18,961 bases of DNA from Clostridiales bacterium (GTDB lineage Bacteria; Bacillota; Clostridia; Oscillospirales; Oscillospiraceae). The stretch covers positions 1-18,961 of the forward strand of contig JAJQFX010000243.1 in NCBI GenBank assembly GCA_021200895.1. The letters are read 5' to 3'. This document shows, in pieces, positions 1 through 7,300 of the stretch. The translations under genes were made by a program, and so were the position numbers. Position 1 is the stretch's first letter, and the number at the start of each line of letters is the position of its first letter. The notes under the pieces were generated by a model, which was given only the letters and a program-made list of their open reading frames with translations, did no database searches and was not told the DNA's origin.

Positions 1-1681
1 CCTTCATGCGCTTGCGGGTGATGAGCAGCACGACCGCGCCGACCACCAGCACGCCGCCCACGACGTAGAAGATGGTGGTGCCGATGCCGCCGGTGGAGGG
101 CAGCGAGCCAGCCTTAGAGTTCGCAACGGTAGTGCTGACAGTGCCATTGCTCGTGTCACTAGAACCAGGAGTGCTATCCGCTGTGATGGTCAGGCCGGTC
201 AGAGTGATATAATCATCCGTGGCGGTGCCGCTGTCTGTTCTAGAATAGGTGGCTTTAATCTCCAACTCAATATCGTTCGCAAGGGTCCTGTAGCCAGAGG
301 GCGGTGTTACCTCTCTCAGGTAGCAGGTACCCACATCCAGACCAATAACAGAGAAGAGACCGTCTGCGTCAGAGGTCAACGTGGTACCACCAGTCTCGGT
401 AGTCGTCCAGTTGGAAACCTTACCGTTCGTCAAAACGACATACTCTTCCTCGTTGTTGCTGTTCAGGCGATACAGAATGAACGCTGCATCTTCCAGCCCC
501 GCGTTTGTGGAACTGTCCACCTTGGTCACGTTCAGCGTATAAGTCCAAGTGACAACCTTATCCTCAGGGGTGGTGCCGGTATTGTTGTTGCCGGTACCGC
601 TGTCGTTGGGGTTGTTGGAGTACTCCAGATAGACCTCGTTGGGGTTGCCAGCGCCGCCGATAACGGCGTCAGAGTTCAGCTGGGCGGTGAAGGTGACAAC
701 GATGAGGGATTTGCTGCTTGTACCAATGGTATTTCCGTTGGTATCTTTCAGCGTTTTCGTGTCATCAAGCGTCACGGTGATGGTGGTGCCGTTAGTCGAA
801 TCATAGTCGGACGCCTCAAACTTGTAACTGGTGCTGGCTACCTGGGTGCCGTTTGAAAGATTCTGTTTATAATCATAGTCGCCGTCAGGGAACACATACA
901 CTTTTACAGTGTTAGCATAGGTCAGGCCCTTGGACAGCGTATCGTGGAACACCAGCTTGTAGGTTTCATAATCAGCGTACTTGCTGGGCAGGGTGGCAGT
1001 GAGGTAATAGGTGATGGTGTCACCGATGTTGGCGTCCACGTCCGACAAATCCTTATCAATGGTGGGGACAGCGGATTTGCTTGCCGATTGAGTACCCTTA
1101 GTTTCATCGCACACCGTAGTCAGGATATAACGGGTGTAAGCGCCGTTGTCACCACCAGCATAGCCGGTGCTGGGAAGGCCGGTGGTTTTCACCAGATAGT
1201 AGCCAACGTCCAGGCCGGAGATTACATAATTATAGTTGCTGTCAACGAGAGTTCCGCTATCGGACGTAGTGCCGCTGCCAGTGATGTACTTGCTGACCAC
1301 TGCGGCAAACTTCTGAACCACCTCATCGTCATTGTCGTAGCCCTCCAGAACCATGGCGGTTTCGATAGGGACAGTCCCTTGACCATTCTCTATATTAGCG
1401 AAGGGATAAGTGCTGTTGTCAACTGTGATAGCCTCCAGCTCGGCATACATCGCCGCCAATTCGGCTGCATTCGTAGTGATGTCATCGCCCCAGGCATTGG
1501 CCACAAAACTGCTACCGTCGCTTTGGCCATCTTTAAAAATCTGATACGCAGTGTAAGTATAGCCGCTGTCCGGATTGGTAACAGTGATACTGTAAGTATC
1601 ATCCGCAAACGCGGTAACGGTCAGGCCGAAGCACATGACCAGTGCCAGCAGGACGCTGGCGAGTTGTTTCAATTTACGCAT
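1..1681 (-). CDS. LPXTG-anchored isopeptide-forming pilin / fimbrial protein (3' end outside window)
   Basis: Surface protein predicted to be exported, cross-linked or anchored by a sortase, and stabilised by internal isopeptide bonds. About 560 residues are visible. A signal peptide starts MRKLKQLASVLLALVMCFG and ends around AFA at residue 26. A D2-type fimbrial domain begins near residue 200 (PTIDKDLSD, then GDTITYYLTATLP). A SpaA/Cna-B-like domain starts near residue 384 (KVDSSTNAGLEDAAFILYR) and contains an E-box-like LREVTPPSGY near residue 454. The cell-wall sorting signal is LPSTGG at residues 527-532, followed by a hydrophobic helix and RKRMK, so only the last few residues are missing. 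The ATG at 1681 is chosen because it begins the signal peptide; AAGGAG lies about 13 nt upstream. The frame stays open further upstream with a GTG, but nothing supports using it. It follows a signal peptidase gene, an arrangement seen in Gram-positive pilus loci. No sortase is visible in the window. The family call is firm; whether it is a backbone or accessory pilin is not determined. Confidence 0.88.
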   Translation of the reverse strand, partial: MRKLKQLASVLLALVMCFGLTVTAFADDTYSITVTNPDSGYTYTAYQIFKDGQSDGSSFVANAWGDDITTNAAELAAMYAELEAITVDNSTYPFANIENGQGTVPIETAMVLEGYDNDDEVVQKFAAVVSKYITGSGTTSDSGTLVDSNYNYVISGLDVGYYLVKTTGLPSTGYAGGDNGAYTRYILTTVCDETKGTQSASKSAVPTIDKDLSDVDANIGDTITYYLTATLPSKYADYETYKLVFHDTLSKGLTYANTVKVYVFPDGDYDYKQNLSNGTQVASTSYKFEASDYDSTNGTTITVTLDDTKTLKDTNGNTIGTSSKSLIVVTFTAQLNSDAVIGGAGNPNEVYLEYSNNPNDSGTGNNNTGTTPEDKVVTWTYTLNVTKVDSSTNAGLEDAAFILYRLNSNNEEEYVVLTNGKVSNWTTTETGGTTLTSDADGLFSVIGLDVGTCYLREVTPPSGYRTLANDIELEIKATYSRTDSGTATDDYITLTGLTITADSTPGSSDTSNGTVSTTVANSKAGSLPSTGGIGTTIFYVVGGVLVVGAVVLLITRKRMK

Positions 1682-1875
1682 TTTTAAAGTGTCACTCCTT
1701 TGATTTTTTGTTTCCTTTTTCTTCGGGTTGCTTGCCACCTTGGGTTTGCTTTGAAACGGTTTCTTCCTGTGTCCTCCTTTCTCCGTTGCAAAGAGTTTAT
1801 ACAAATCGCAGGCCCCGTTTTTCGGCGGCAAGCCCGCTCTTGTATACATAATAATAAATGGTGCGCCGGGCTGTG

Positions 1876-2490
1876 TCACTGAATGATGCCAATGCGGTTC
1901 AGCGGCAGCACCCGGAGGATGACCTTGCCCACGATTTGCTCCGTCTCGATGCAGCCGATGGCGCTGTTGCGGGAGTCGATGGAAGTCAGGCGGTTGTCCC
2001 CCATAACAAAGTATCTATCCTCAGGCACTTGATACGGATATTTTCGGTCGCTGTCCCCCAGCGCTTTTTCCGTCACATAAGGCTCGTCCAGCAGTTCCCC
2101 GTTGACGGAGACGTTGCCTTCATCGTCAATATCAATGATGTCCCCCGGCCCGCCAATGACCCGCTTTAAGAGCAGCTTGTTCTGATAGTAAAAGCCCACC
2201 AGGTCGCCGGTTTCAAAGTCGTCGGTCTTGACCAGGAGGATAATGTCGCCATCCTCCAGGGTCGGCTCCATGCTGGAGCCGGACACCTGTAACACCGGCA
2301 GGAACAGCGTCGCCAGCAGCACCGCCGCCGCCGCCACCACCACCAGGGCGTAAACAGTGGTGCGCAGGGTCTGCCGATAGCGCTTCTGATATTGCAGCCG
2401 CTCCCGCTCGGCGGCCACCGCTTCCTCCGTCGGAACGGAAACAGCCTCCGGTATGTGCCGCTCTGTCTGCGTCTTTTTCGCTCTATTCAT
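1876..2490 (-). CDS. lepB: Type I signal peptidase (S26 family)
   Basis: Membrane serine protease that removes signal peptides from exported proteins; here it probably serves the downstream pilin. It is 204 residues, normal for a Gram-positive SipS-type enzyme. A charged cytoplasmic N-terminus (1-43) precedes one membrane segment (about 44-68). The catalytic serine is S73 in SGSSMEPTL, and the general-base lysine is K109 in LLLKRVIGGPGD. The conserved MGDNRLTSIDSR box follows. All key residues are present, so it should be active, unlike the catalytically degenerate SipA-type partners of some streptococcal pili. Its ATG directly follows the TGA of the upstream AP2-domain gene with no gap, and TGGAGG lies about 11 nt before the start inside that gene, so the two are surely co-transcribed. 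The 194 bases between it and the pilin contain no convincing gene or terminator. Family call is very secure; dedication to the pilin is inferred from position. Confidence 0.95.
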   Translation of the reverse strand: MNRAKKTQTERHIPEAVSVPTEEAVAAERERLQYQKRYRQTLRTTVYALVVVAAAAVLLATLFLPVLQVSGSSMEPTLEDGDIILLVKTDDFETGDLVGFYYQNKLLLKRVIGGPGDIIDIDDEGNVSVNGELLDEPYVTEKALGDSDRKYPYQVPEDRYFVMGDNRLTSIDSRNSAIGCIETEQIVGKVILRVLPLNRIGIIQ

Positions 2491-3360
2491 TCACGTTTTT
2501 TCCTCCAGAGACGGGAGATACTCCTGATAATACCAGTCGAGGAAGGCCCCGTGCATTTCCTCCGCTACGGTGCGGACGCGGATGGCCTCGTCTTTGTCCT
2601 TATAAAGGCCCAGGTGATAACGCTTCTTCTGGAAGGTGATGTAAGCCGCCCATTTTTGCTCCCTTGTGATAAAGCAAACGCCGGTTTTGCCGCTGACATT
2701 GTCGGAGCGCATTTTATCCCGCCCCGTTTCCAGGCGGACGACGGACGTTCCCTCCACCAGCTTCAACCCTTCCCGGGCCCGTTCCCTTCGGAGGCAGCCG
2801 CAGCTCCGGGAGTCGCCGTTCTGCAATTCGCTCTGGCCGACAAGCCCTTCCTTCCCGCAATCGCAGCGGCACTTCCAGTAATTTTCGCTCTTCGCGGGAT
2901 TTCTGTCCCGGCCCGTCCCGGCATACGCGACCACTGTCCAGCGCCCGAAGCGCTTCCCGATGTACGCCTTCAGGGGCGGACTGGAGAGGCACCCGCAGGA
3001 GCGAACCCTCCCCCGCACCAGCCGCCGGGCGGATACGTCACATTCATTGCCGCAGTCACATCTGCAACGCCAGACCACGCTGCCCTGGTCTGCTCGCTTT
3101 TCTGTAGGGTATAACACGGTCAGCTTCCCAAACTGCTGGCCGGTCAGGTCGTTCGCGCCGCGTCCGACGTGGGTAGTGCAGCCGCAGTCACGGGATTTTC
3201 CGTTCTTCAGGTCTTTCGTGCTGGCGTCGATTTGATTCCCGCAATCGCAGCGGCAATGCCAAACGACATAGCCGCTTTTCCGCAGGCCGGTGTCCGCCTC
3301 CACAGTCAGCTTTCCAAACCGACTTCCGGGGCGTATCCTGCTTTTTTCTGTTTCTGACAT
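2491..3360 (-). CDS. Triple Cys-rich (CxCDCG) repeat protein with C-terminal AP2-like DNA-binding domain
   Basis: Probable DNA-binding protein of 289 residues. Three tandem modules lie at about residues 11-62, 72-128 and 135-193. Each starts with a G-x-x-F-G-(K/R)-x-T-V motif, then has (H/R/K)CRCDCG and ends in a CGC motif (DCGC or SCGC). The spacing of the cysteines suggests a zinc-binding ribbon or knuckle. After a linker, residues about 222-272 (SGKTGVCFITREQKWAAYI, then HLGLYKDKDEAI) match the AP2-like fold found in phage HNH endonucleases and integrase arm-binding domains. No HNH nuclease motif is visible. It is the first gene of the leftward unit and abuts the signal peptidase. The ribosome binding site is weak (ATAGGTAAG). 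A promoter at 3494-3522 and an approximately 125-nt leader precede it. It could be a regulator of the pilin operon or a relic of a mobile element; the sequence does not decide. Domain assignment is fairly good, function unknown. Confidence 0.8.
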   Translation of the reverse strand: MSETEKSRIRPGSRFGKLTVEADTGLRKSGYVVWHCRCDCGNQIDASTKDLKNGKSRDCGCTTHVGRGANDLTGQQFGKLTVLYPTEKRADQGSVVWRCRCDCGNECDVSARRLVRGRVRSCGCLSSPPLKAYIGKRFGRWTVVAYAGTGRDRNPAKSENYWKCRCDCGKEGLVGQSELQNGDSRSCGCLRRERAREGLKLVEGTSVVRLETGRDKMRSDNVSGKTGVCFITREQKWAAYITFQKKRYHLGLYKDKDEAIRVRTVAEEMHGAFLDWYYQEYLPSLEEKT

Positions 3361-3412
3361 TCTTGCTTACCTATTTTGCCTTGTTTGGAGGGGCATAACA
3401 CCTTAGAATGGT

Positions 3413-3429
3413 CTTTAAGTATTCTCCTA
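3413..3429. repeat. Left arm of a perfect 17-bp inverted repeat
   Basis: The plus strand reads CTTTAAGTATTCTCCTA here, and its exact reverse complement occurs at 4351-4367. The arms bracket 921 bases holding the recombinase remnant and the leftward promoter. This arm lies in the leader of the AP2-domain gene. The match ends abruptly on both sides. It could be a recombination site of an invertible segment or an integrase-binding site of a lost element. Confidence 0.75.
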
Positions 3430-3480
3430 TAAGAATCTGATGTGAGAGGTGAAACCAATCAGACCCCAATATAAGAATCT
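3428..3480. repeat. Direct repeat TATAAGAATCT (two copies) around a small inverted repeat
   Basis: TATAAGAATCT occurs at 3428-3438 and again at 3470-3480, 42 bases apart. Between them TCTGAT (3436-3441) and ATCAGA (3458-3463) form a 6-bp inverted repeat. The cluster lies in the leader between the leftward promoter and the AP2-domain gene, so it could be a protein-binding site controlling that operon. The first copy also pairs within ATTCT...AGAAT overlapping the left arm of the 17-bp inverted repeat. The rest of the 3361-3667 gap holds a promoter and nothing else recognisable. Confidence 0.5.
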
Positions 3481-3493
3481 TTTCATTATATGT

Positions 3494-3522
3494 ATTTTAC
3501 TCTTTTCGGCCCTCGATGTCAA
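3494..3522 (-). promoter_or_regulatory. Sigma-A promoter for the AP2 / signal peptidase / pilin operon
   Basis: On the minus strand a perfect -35 TTGACA (3522-3517) is separated by 17 bases from a -10 TAAAAT (3499-3494); a TATAAT occurs a little further on. Transcription would start near 3487 and give a leader of about 125 nt. The promoter lies inside the 17-bp inverted repeat pair. Confidence 0.7.
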
Positions 3523-3667
3523 TCGGCATTTTTACATTTTTTACAAATATTAAACAGAAATTTAAAAGAGGTAACAACACTCCGCCAGGGAAAGCAAAAG
3601 GCAAATGGTCAAAATCGTGGTCGCACCGTCTGACCACCTATTAAGTTAAGAAAGCGAGGCCGAAACA

Positions 3668-4320
3668 ATGGGCAGACGAGGGGAAAACATCCGGAGGAGA
3701 AAAGATGGCCGTTGGGAAGCGCGTGTGGTTCAGGGACGCCCTATTTGTGGAAAAAGCAACTACAAATATTTTTACGGCAAATCCTATCAGGAGGTAAAGC
3801 AAAAGAAAAAGGCATTCCTGACAGAGCGCCCGCCAAAGCCGCCAAAAACGACTCTTCCGCCAAAGGCTGCGGGCAGCGAAGGGGCGCTGCTGTTTCGAGA
3901 GATTGCGGCCAACTGGCTGGCCTCTAAGAAATCAGTGGTCAAAGAATCCACGTTTGCCTGTTACAGCATTATGGTGGAAAAGCATCTTCTCCCTGCGTTG
4001 GGTGAGCTGCCTGCCGGTGAAATCACCACCGACCGGTTGACCTCGTTCCTGGGTGAAAAAAGGTCAACGGGCGGCTGCGCAGGGCGGGCATTTCTGACCA
4101 CACCTTCCACGCCCTTCGCCACACCTTCGCTACACGGTGCGTGGAAAACGGCGTAGACATCAAATCTCTCAGTGAAATCATGGGCCACTCTGATGTAAAA
4201 ATCACGATGCAGCGCTATGTCCACCCTTCCATGGACGCGAAGAAAAACGAGGTCAATAAGCTGCCATGCTTTCACGCCAGTGGTCAGATCAGTGGTCAGG
4301 CAAAGAAGAAAACTGCCTGA
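3668..4320 (+). pseudogene. Tyrosine recombinase / integrase, internally deleted and frameshifted
   Basis: Remnant of a Tn916-family-like tyrosine recombinase. The N-terminal part (start MGRRGENIRRRKDGRWEAR) has the AP2-like arm-binding fold and then a SAM-like core-binding region (ANWLASKKSVVKESTFACY, then LPALGELPAGEITTDRLTSF). It stays in frame only to about 4060 and would stop at 4156. From about 4060 a second frame encodes VNGRLRRAGISDHTFHALRH, IMGHSDVKITMQRYVHP and then the stop at 4320. That tail holds the HxxR, the second histidine and the nucleophile tyrosine. The region between, roughly 190 residues including the first catalytic arginine, is absent, and the junction sits at a run of six A residues. 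It is about 215 codons against 380-400 for the family, so it cannot be active. The start has a weak GCGAGG upstream. It points away from the pilin operon and lies within the 17-bp inverted repeat. Confidence 0.85.
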
Positions 4321-4350
4321 TAATTCAACGTTTTTGCGTTTTCTCTCGCT

Positions 4351-4367
4351 TAGGAGAATACTTAAAG
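4351..4367. repeat. Right arm of the perfect 17-bp inverted repeat
   Basis: TAGGAGAATACTTAAAG here is the exact reverse complement of 3413-3429. It lies 30 bases past the stop of the recombinase remnant. The 4368-4556 stretch that follows has no supported gene and no other clear element; short reading frames there have no ribosome binding site or family resemblance. Confidence 0.75.
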
Positions 4368-4556
4368 TATAAACAAGCACAAAGCGAAGCCGCCTGTGGG
4401 CAGCCATGACCTTTGTCAGAACCCGGAGGCTTTCTGTGCGCGGCACTCTCTGTCAGTTTGCTTATGCTAATATTTCCCCACACCGTAGCAAGCCCAGGCG
4501 CTTTCCAACGAAATCCCAATTTCCTCTCAGAGGTTCCTTAAAAGTGTTCAAATGAA

Positions 4557-4599
4557 AAACCGGCACGGAGGTCACAAGCCTGTGACCCCGTGCCGGTTT
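4557..4599. terminator. Strong hairpin, probable (bidirectional) terminator
   Basis: AAACCGGCACGG (4557-4568) pairs with CCGTGCCGGTTT (4588-4599), and GGTCAC (4570-4575) with GTGACC (4582-4587). This gives an 18-bp stem with one bulged A and a six-base loop. The minus-strand product is followed by a TTTTT run; the plus-strand product by a weaker TTTCTGTT. It insulates the phosphate cotransporter gene from transcription arriving from the left. Confidence 0.7.
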
Positions 4600-4646
4600 C
4601 TGTTCCCTACCCAGGAAGAGCGCCCTTCCAGACCAATGTCATTTTC

Positions 4647-4748
4647 TTTACACAGATTTTACAGAACTTTACCTGAATTTAACGCAGCGCTGGTCGCAAA
4701 CTTTACATACGGACGGTACAATATATCTGTAAACAAAAAATCTGTAAA
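4647..4748 (+). promoter_or_regulatory. Pho-box-like TTTACA repeats and promoter of the phosphate cotransporter operon
   Basis: TTTACA or close variants occur at 4647-4652, 4658-4663, 4668-4673 (TTTACC) and 4678-4683 (TTTAAC), spaced 10-11 bases, that is, one helical turn. A fifth copy is at 4702-4707. A -10 box TACAAT is at 4717-4722 without a good -35 at the usual distance, as expected for an activator-dependent promoter. The reverse form TCTGTAAA occurs twice downstream (4726-4733 and 4741-4748). PhoP/PhoB-type regulators bind such phased half-sites, and a PhoP-like regulator is encoded in the same operon. The assignment is by pattern and context. Confidence 0.6.
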
Positions 4749-4780
4749 AAAGCATCGAAGAAAAGGCGGATGGATGCGCG

Positions 4781-6529
4781 ATGAGTATTTTTAACGTATT
4801 TTCCCTGTTAGGCGGCCTGGCCATGTTCCTGTTCGGCATGGACATCATGGGCAAGGCCCTGGAGAAGCAGGCGGGCAGCCAGCTGCAAAGCATTTTGCGG
4901 CGCATGACGGATAACCCGGTGAAGGGGCTGGTGCTGGGCCTGGTGGTGACGGCGGTGATTCAGTCCTCCTCCGCCACCACGGTGATGGTGGTAGGCTTCG
5001 TCAACAGCGGCATCATGGAGCTGAGCCAGGCCGTCGGCGTCATTATGGGGGCCAACGTGGGTACCACAGTGACCTCCTGGATTCTGTCCCTGGCCGACAT
5101 TCAGGGGGACAGCTTCCTGATGCAGCTGATGAAGCCTGCCAACTTCTCCCCCATTCTGGCCTTTATTGGCATTGTGCTGTATATGACAGGCTCCGAGAAA
5201 AAGCGGAACATCGGCGTGATTTTGCTGGGCTTCGCCATCCTGATGACGGGGATGTCCACCATGTCCAGCGCGGTGGAGCCCCTGGGTGAAGTGGAAGCCT
5301 TCACCAACCTGTTCGTCATGTTCCAGAACCCGGCGCTGGGTATGCTGGTGGGCGCGGGGCTCACCGCCGTGATTCAGTCCTCCTCCGCCAGTGTGGGCAT
5401 TTTGCAGGCCCTCTCCACCACCGGGGCTGTGACCTACGGCAGCGCTATCCCCATCATCATGGGCCAGAACATCGGCACCACCGTCACCGCCATGATTTCC
5501 AGCGTGGGGGCCAACAAGAATGCCCGCCGGGCGGCGCTGGTGCATCTGTACTTCAACGTCATCGGCTCGGTGGGCTTCCTGATTATCTTCTACGCCCTGA
5601 ACGCCATTTTCCACTTCTCCTTCATTGACAGCGGCATCGACAAGGCGGGCATCGCCCTGGTGCATACGGTGTTCAACGTGACGGCGACGGTATGTATGCT
5701 GCCCTTCACCAAGGGGCTGGAGAAGCTGGCCTACCTGACGGTGCCGGAGGACGAGGAGAAGGACGAGTTCCAGCTGCTGGATGAGCGGTTCCTGAACACC
5801 CCGGCCCTGGCCCTGGAGCGGGGTCAGACCCTGGCCAAGGACATGGCGGAGCTGGCCCGGCAGGGTTTCCTGCAATCCCTGTCCCTGGTGGAGCGCTGGG
5901 ACGAGGAGCTTGCCGCCTCCGTCAGCGAGAAGGAGGCTTCCATCGACCTGTATGAAGACAAAATCGGCACCTATCTGGTGAAGCTGTCCAGCCGCAGCAT
6001 GAACGTGGAGGACAGCCACACGGTCAGCTTCCTGTTCCACGCCATCAGCGACTGGGAGCGCATCGGCGACTACGCCGTGAACATCAAGCTGGCAGCCGCC
6101 GCCCTGCGGAAAAGCGAGCTGACCTTCTCCCCGGAGGCGCAGGAGGAGCTGCGGGTGCTGGAGAACGCGGTGCAGGAGGTACTGGACCGCACCATCGCCG
6201 CCTTTGCGGAGACGGACTACAAGAAGGCCAAGGAGATTCCGCTGCTGAACCTGGTGGTGAACGACATCGTGAAGGAGTGCAAGGAGCATCATGTGGCGCG
6301 GCTCCAGGCAGGCGCCTGCTCTGTTCAGGCGGGTATCCGACTGGGCGACCTGCTGACGGACTTGCAGCGGGTCTCCGGCCACTGCGCCAACATCGCCATC
6401 GACATGATAGAGGTGCAGCAGGATTCCTTCCAGCGCCACGCCTACCGGGAGGAGGCCCGCGCCAGGGAGAACTTCATGGATAGGTATAACCAATATCGGG
6501 AGCAGTTCGGCTTGACGGGGGACGATTGA
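4781..6529 (+). CDS. Na+/phosphate cotransporter (NptA/PNaS family) with C-terminal PhoU-like domain
   Basis: Inner-membrane importer that takes up inorganic phosphate with sodium. The 582-residue length is typical. The membrane part (about 1-320) has the duplicated family signature: QSSSATT at 61-67 with GANVGTT near 90-96, then QSSSAS with GQNIGTT in the second half. From about residue 330 the protein is soluble and helical, resembling PhoU (for example SFLFHAISDWERIGDYAVNI), a domain that in this family is thought to sense or regulate phosphate flux. The ATG at 4781 begins the first hydrophobic helix; AAGGCGGATGG is the likely ribosome binding site. A Pho-box-like promoter lies upstream. 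The two-component genes follow after 77 bases without a terminator, so transport and phosphate sensing are probably one transcription unit. A long antisense open frame covers most of the gene but has no coding character. Confidence 0.93.
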   Translation: MSIFNVFSLLGGLAMFLFGMDIMGKALEKQAGSQLQSILRRMTDNPVKGLVLGLVVTAVIQSSSATTVMVVGFVNSGIMELSQAVGVIMGANVGTTVTSWILSLADIQGDSFLMQLMKPANFSPILAFIGIVLYMTGSEKKRNIGVILLGFAILMTGMSTMSSAVEPLGEVEAFTNLFVMFQNPALGMLVGAGLTAVIQSSSASVGILQALSTTGAVTYGSAIPIIMGQNIGTTVTAMISSVGANKNARRAALVHLYFNVIGSVGFLIIFYALNAIFHFSFIDSGIDKAGIALVHTVFNVTATVCMLPFTKGLEKLAYLTVPEDEEKDEFQLLDERFLNTPALALERGQTLAKDMAELARQGFLQSLSLVERWDEELAASVSEKEASIDLYEDKIGTYLVKLSSRSMNVEDSHTVSFLFHAISDWERIGDYAVNIKLAAAALRKSELTFSPEAQEELRVLENAVQEVLDRTIAAFAETDYKKAKEIPLLNLVVNDIVKECKEHHVARLQAGACSVQAGIRLGDLLTDLQRVSGHCANIAIDMIEVQQDSFQRHAYREEARARENFMDRYNQYREQFGLTGDD

Positions 6530-6560
6530 TTTTATAAAATGAGGGCAGTAAGTTATTGGC

Positions 6561-6581
6561 TAGTGATTAGTGACTAGCAGC
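6561..6581. repeat. Short heptamer repeat TAGTGAY
   Basis: TAGTGAT, TAGTGAC and the degenerate TAGCAGC follow each other directly in the gap before the response regulator gene; the flanks also form GCTAGT...ACTAGC. No function is evident. Confidence 0.4.
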
Positions 6582-6606
6582 CACTACCCACCAAAGGAGC
6601 ATCTAT

Positions 6607-7300
6607 ATGATAGCCATAGTAGAAGACGACGAGAGCATCGCCGCATTAGAGCAATACGCCCTGCGCTCCAACGGCCTGGAGGCAGCCATCTACCACGATG
6701 GGGCGGCCTTCTTCCGGGGGCTGGAAACAGCCCTGCCGGAGTTGGTGATACTGGACGTAATGCTGCCCGACCTGGACGGCCTGATGATTTTGCAGCGCCT
6801 CCGGGAGAACCACGCCACCCGGAAGATACCGGTGATGATGGTGACGGCCAAGGGCAGCGAGGTGGACATCGTCCAGGGCCTGGACGGCGGCGCGGACGAC
6901 TACCTGACCAAGCCCTTTGGCATTATGGAGTTTCTCTCCCGGGTGAAGGCGCTGCTGCGCCGGACAGGACAGGAGCAGCGGGAGAAGGAGTTGTCCTTTG
7001 GCCCCATCGCCATGCAGGAGGATCGCCATCAGGTGACGGTGGACGGCCGCCCCGTAGAACTGACACTGAAGGAGTACGAGCTGCTGCGGCTGTTCCTCCG
7101 GTCCCCGGAGACGGCCATCACCCGGGACGATATGATGGACCAGGTGTGGCGCAGCGAATACTCCGTGGAGAGCCGGACAGTGGATATGCATATCCGCTCC
7201 CTCCGCCAGAAGCTGGGGGGACGCGGGGCAGTACATTCAGACGCTGCGGAAGGTGGGCTATATCCTCACCGACCGGGAGAGCGCCGGACAGGGCAGGTGA
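6607..7300 (+). pseudogene. OmpR/PhoB-type response regulator, frameshifted near the C-terminus
   Basis: DNA-binding response regulator, probably the phosphate regulator. The receiver domain (1-115) has acidic pocket residues E6, D7 and D8, phospho-acceptor D50 (VILDVMLPDLDG), T80 and K102 (LTKPFG). A winged-helix domain begins near residue 125 (TLKEYELLRLFLRSPETAI, then SRTVDMHIRSLRQKLG). After LRQKLG a run of six G (7215-7220) shifts the frame. With five G the gene would read on as QYIQTLRKVGYILTDRESAG and stop at 7298-7300, giving 230 residues, the family norm, with TGATG overlap to the kinase. As given, the frame instead runs through into the kinase to make a 711-residue product lacking the final wing of the DNA-binding domain. 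AAAGGAG supports the start. The cause may be a sequencing error or a true mutation; the identity of the gene is secure. Confidence 0.85.

Noticed and set aside
944..1687. Plus-strand open frame of 247 codons opposite the pilin
   Set aside because: The minus strand has signal peptide, D2, SpaA-like and LPXTG features; the plus-strand frame has none and no ribosome binding site.
3413..4367. Attachment sites (attL/attR) of an integrated element
   Set aside because: Attachment sites of an integrated element are direct repeats; the repeat here is inverted, and no cargo genes lie between.
4552..4794. 80-codon open frame before the phosphate cotransporter
   Set aside because: It spans the hairpin, the Pho-box-like repeats and the promoter, and overlaps the real start; it is regulatory DNA.
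4808..6493. Long minus-strand open frame (561 codons) under the phosphate cotransporter
   Set aside because: Composition is H-, G- and Q-rich, typical of an antisense shadow of a GC-rich gene; the plus-strand gene has clear family motifs.
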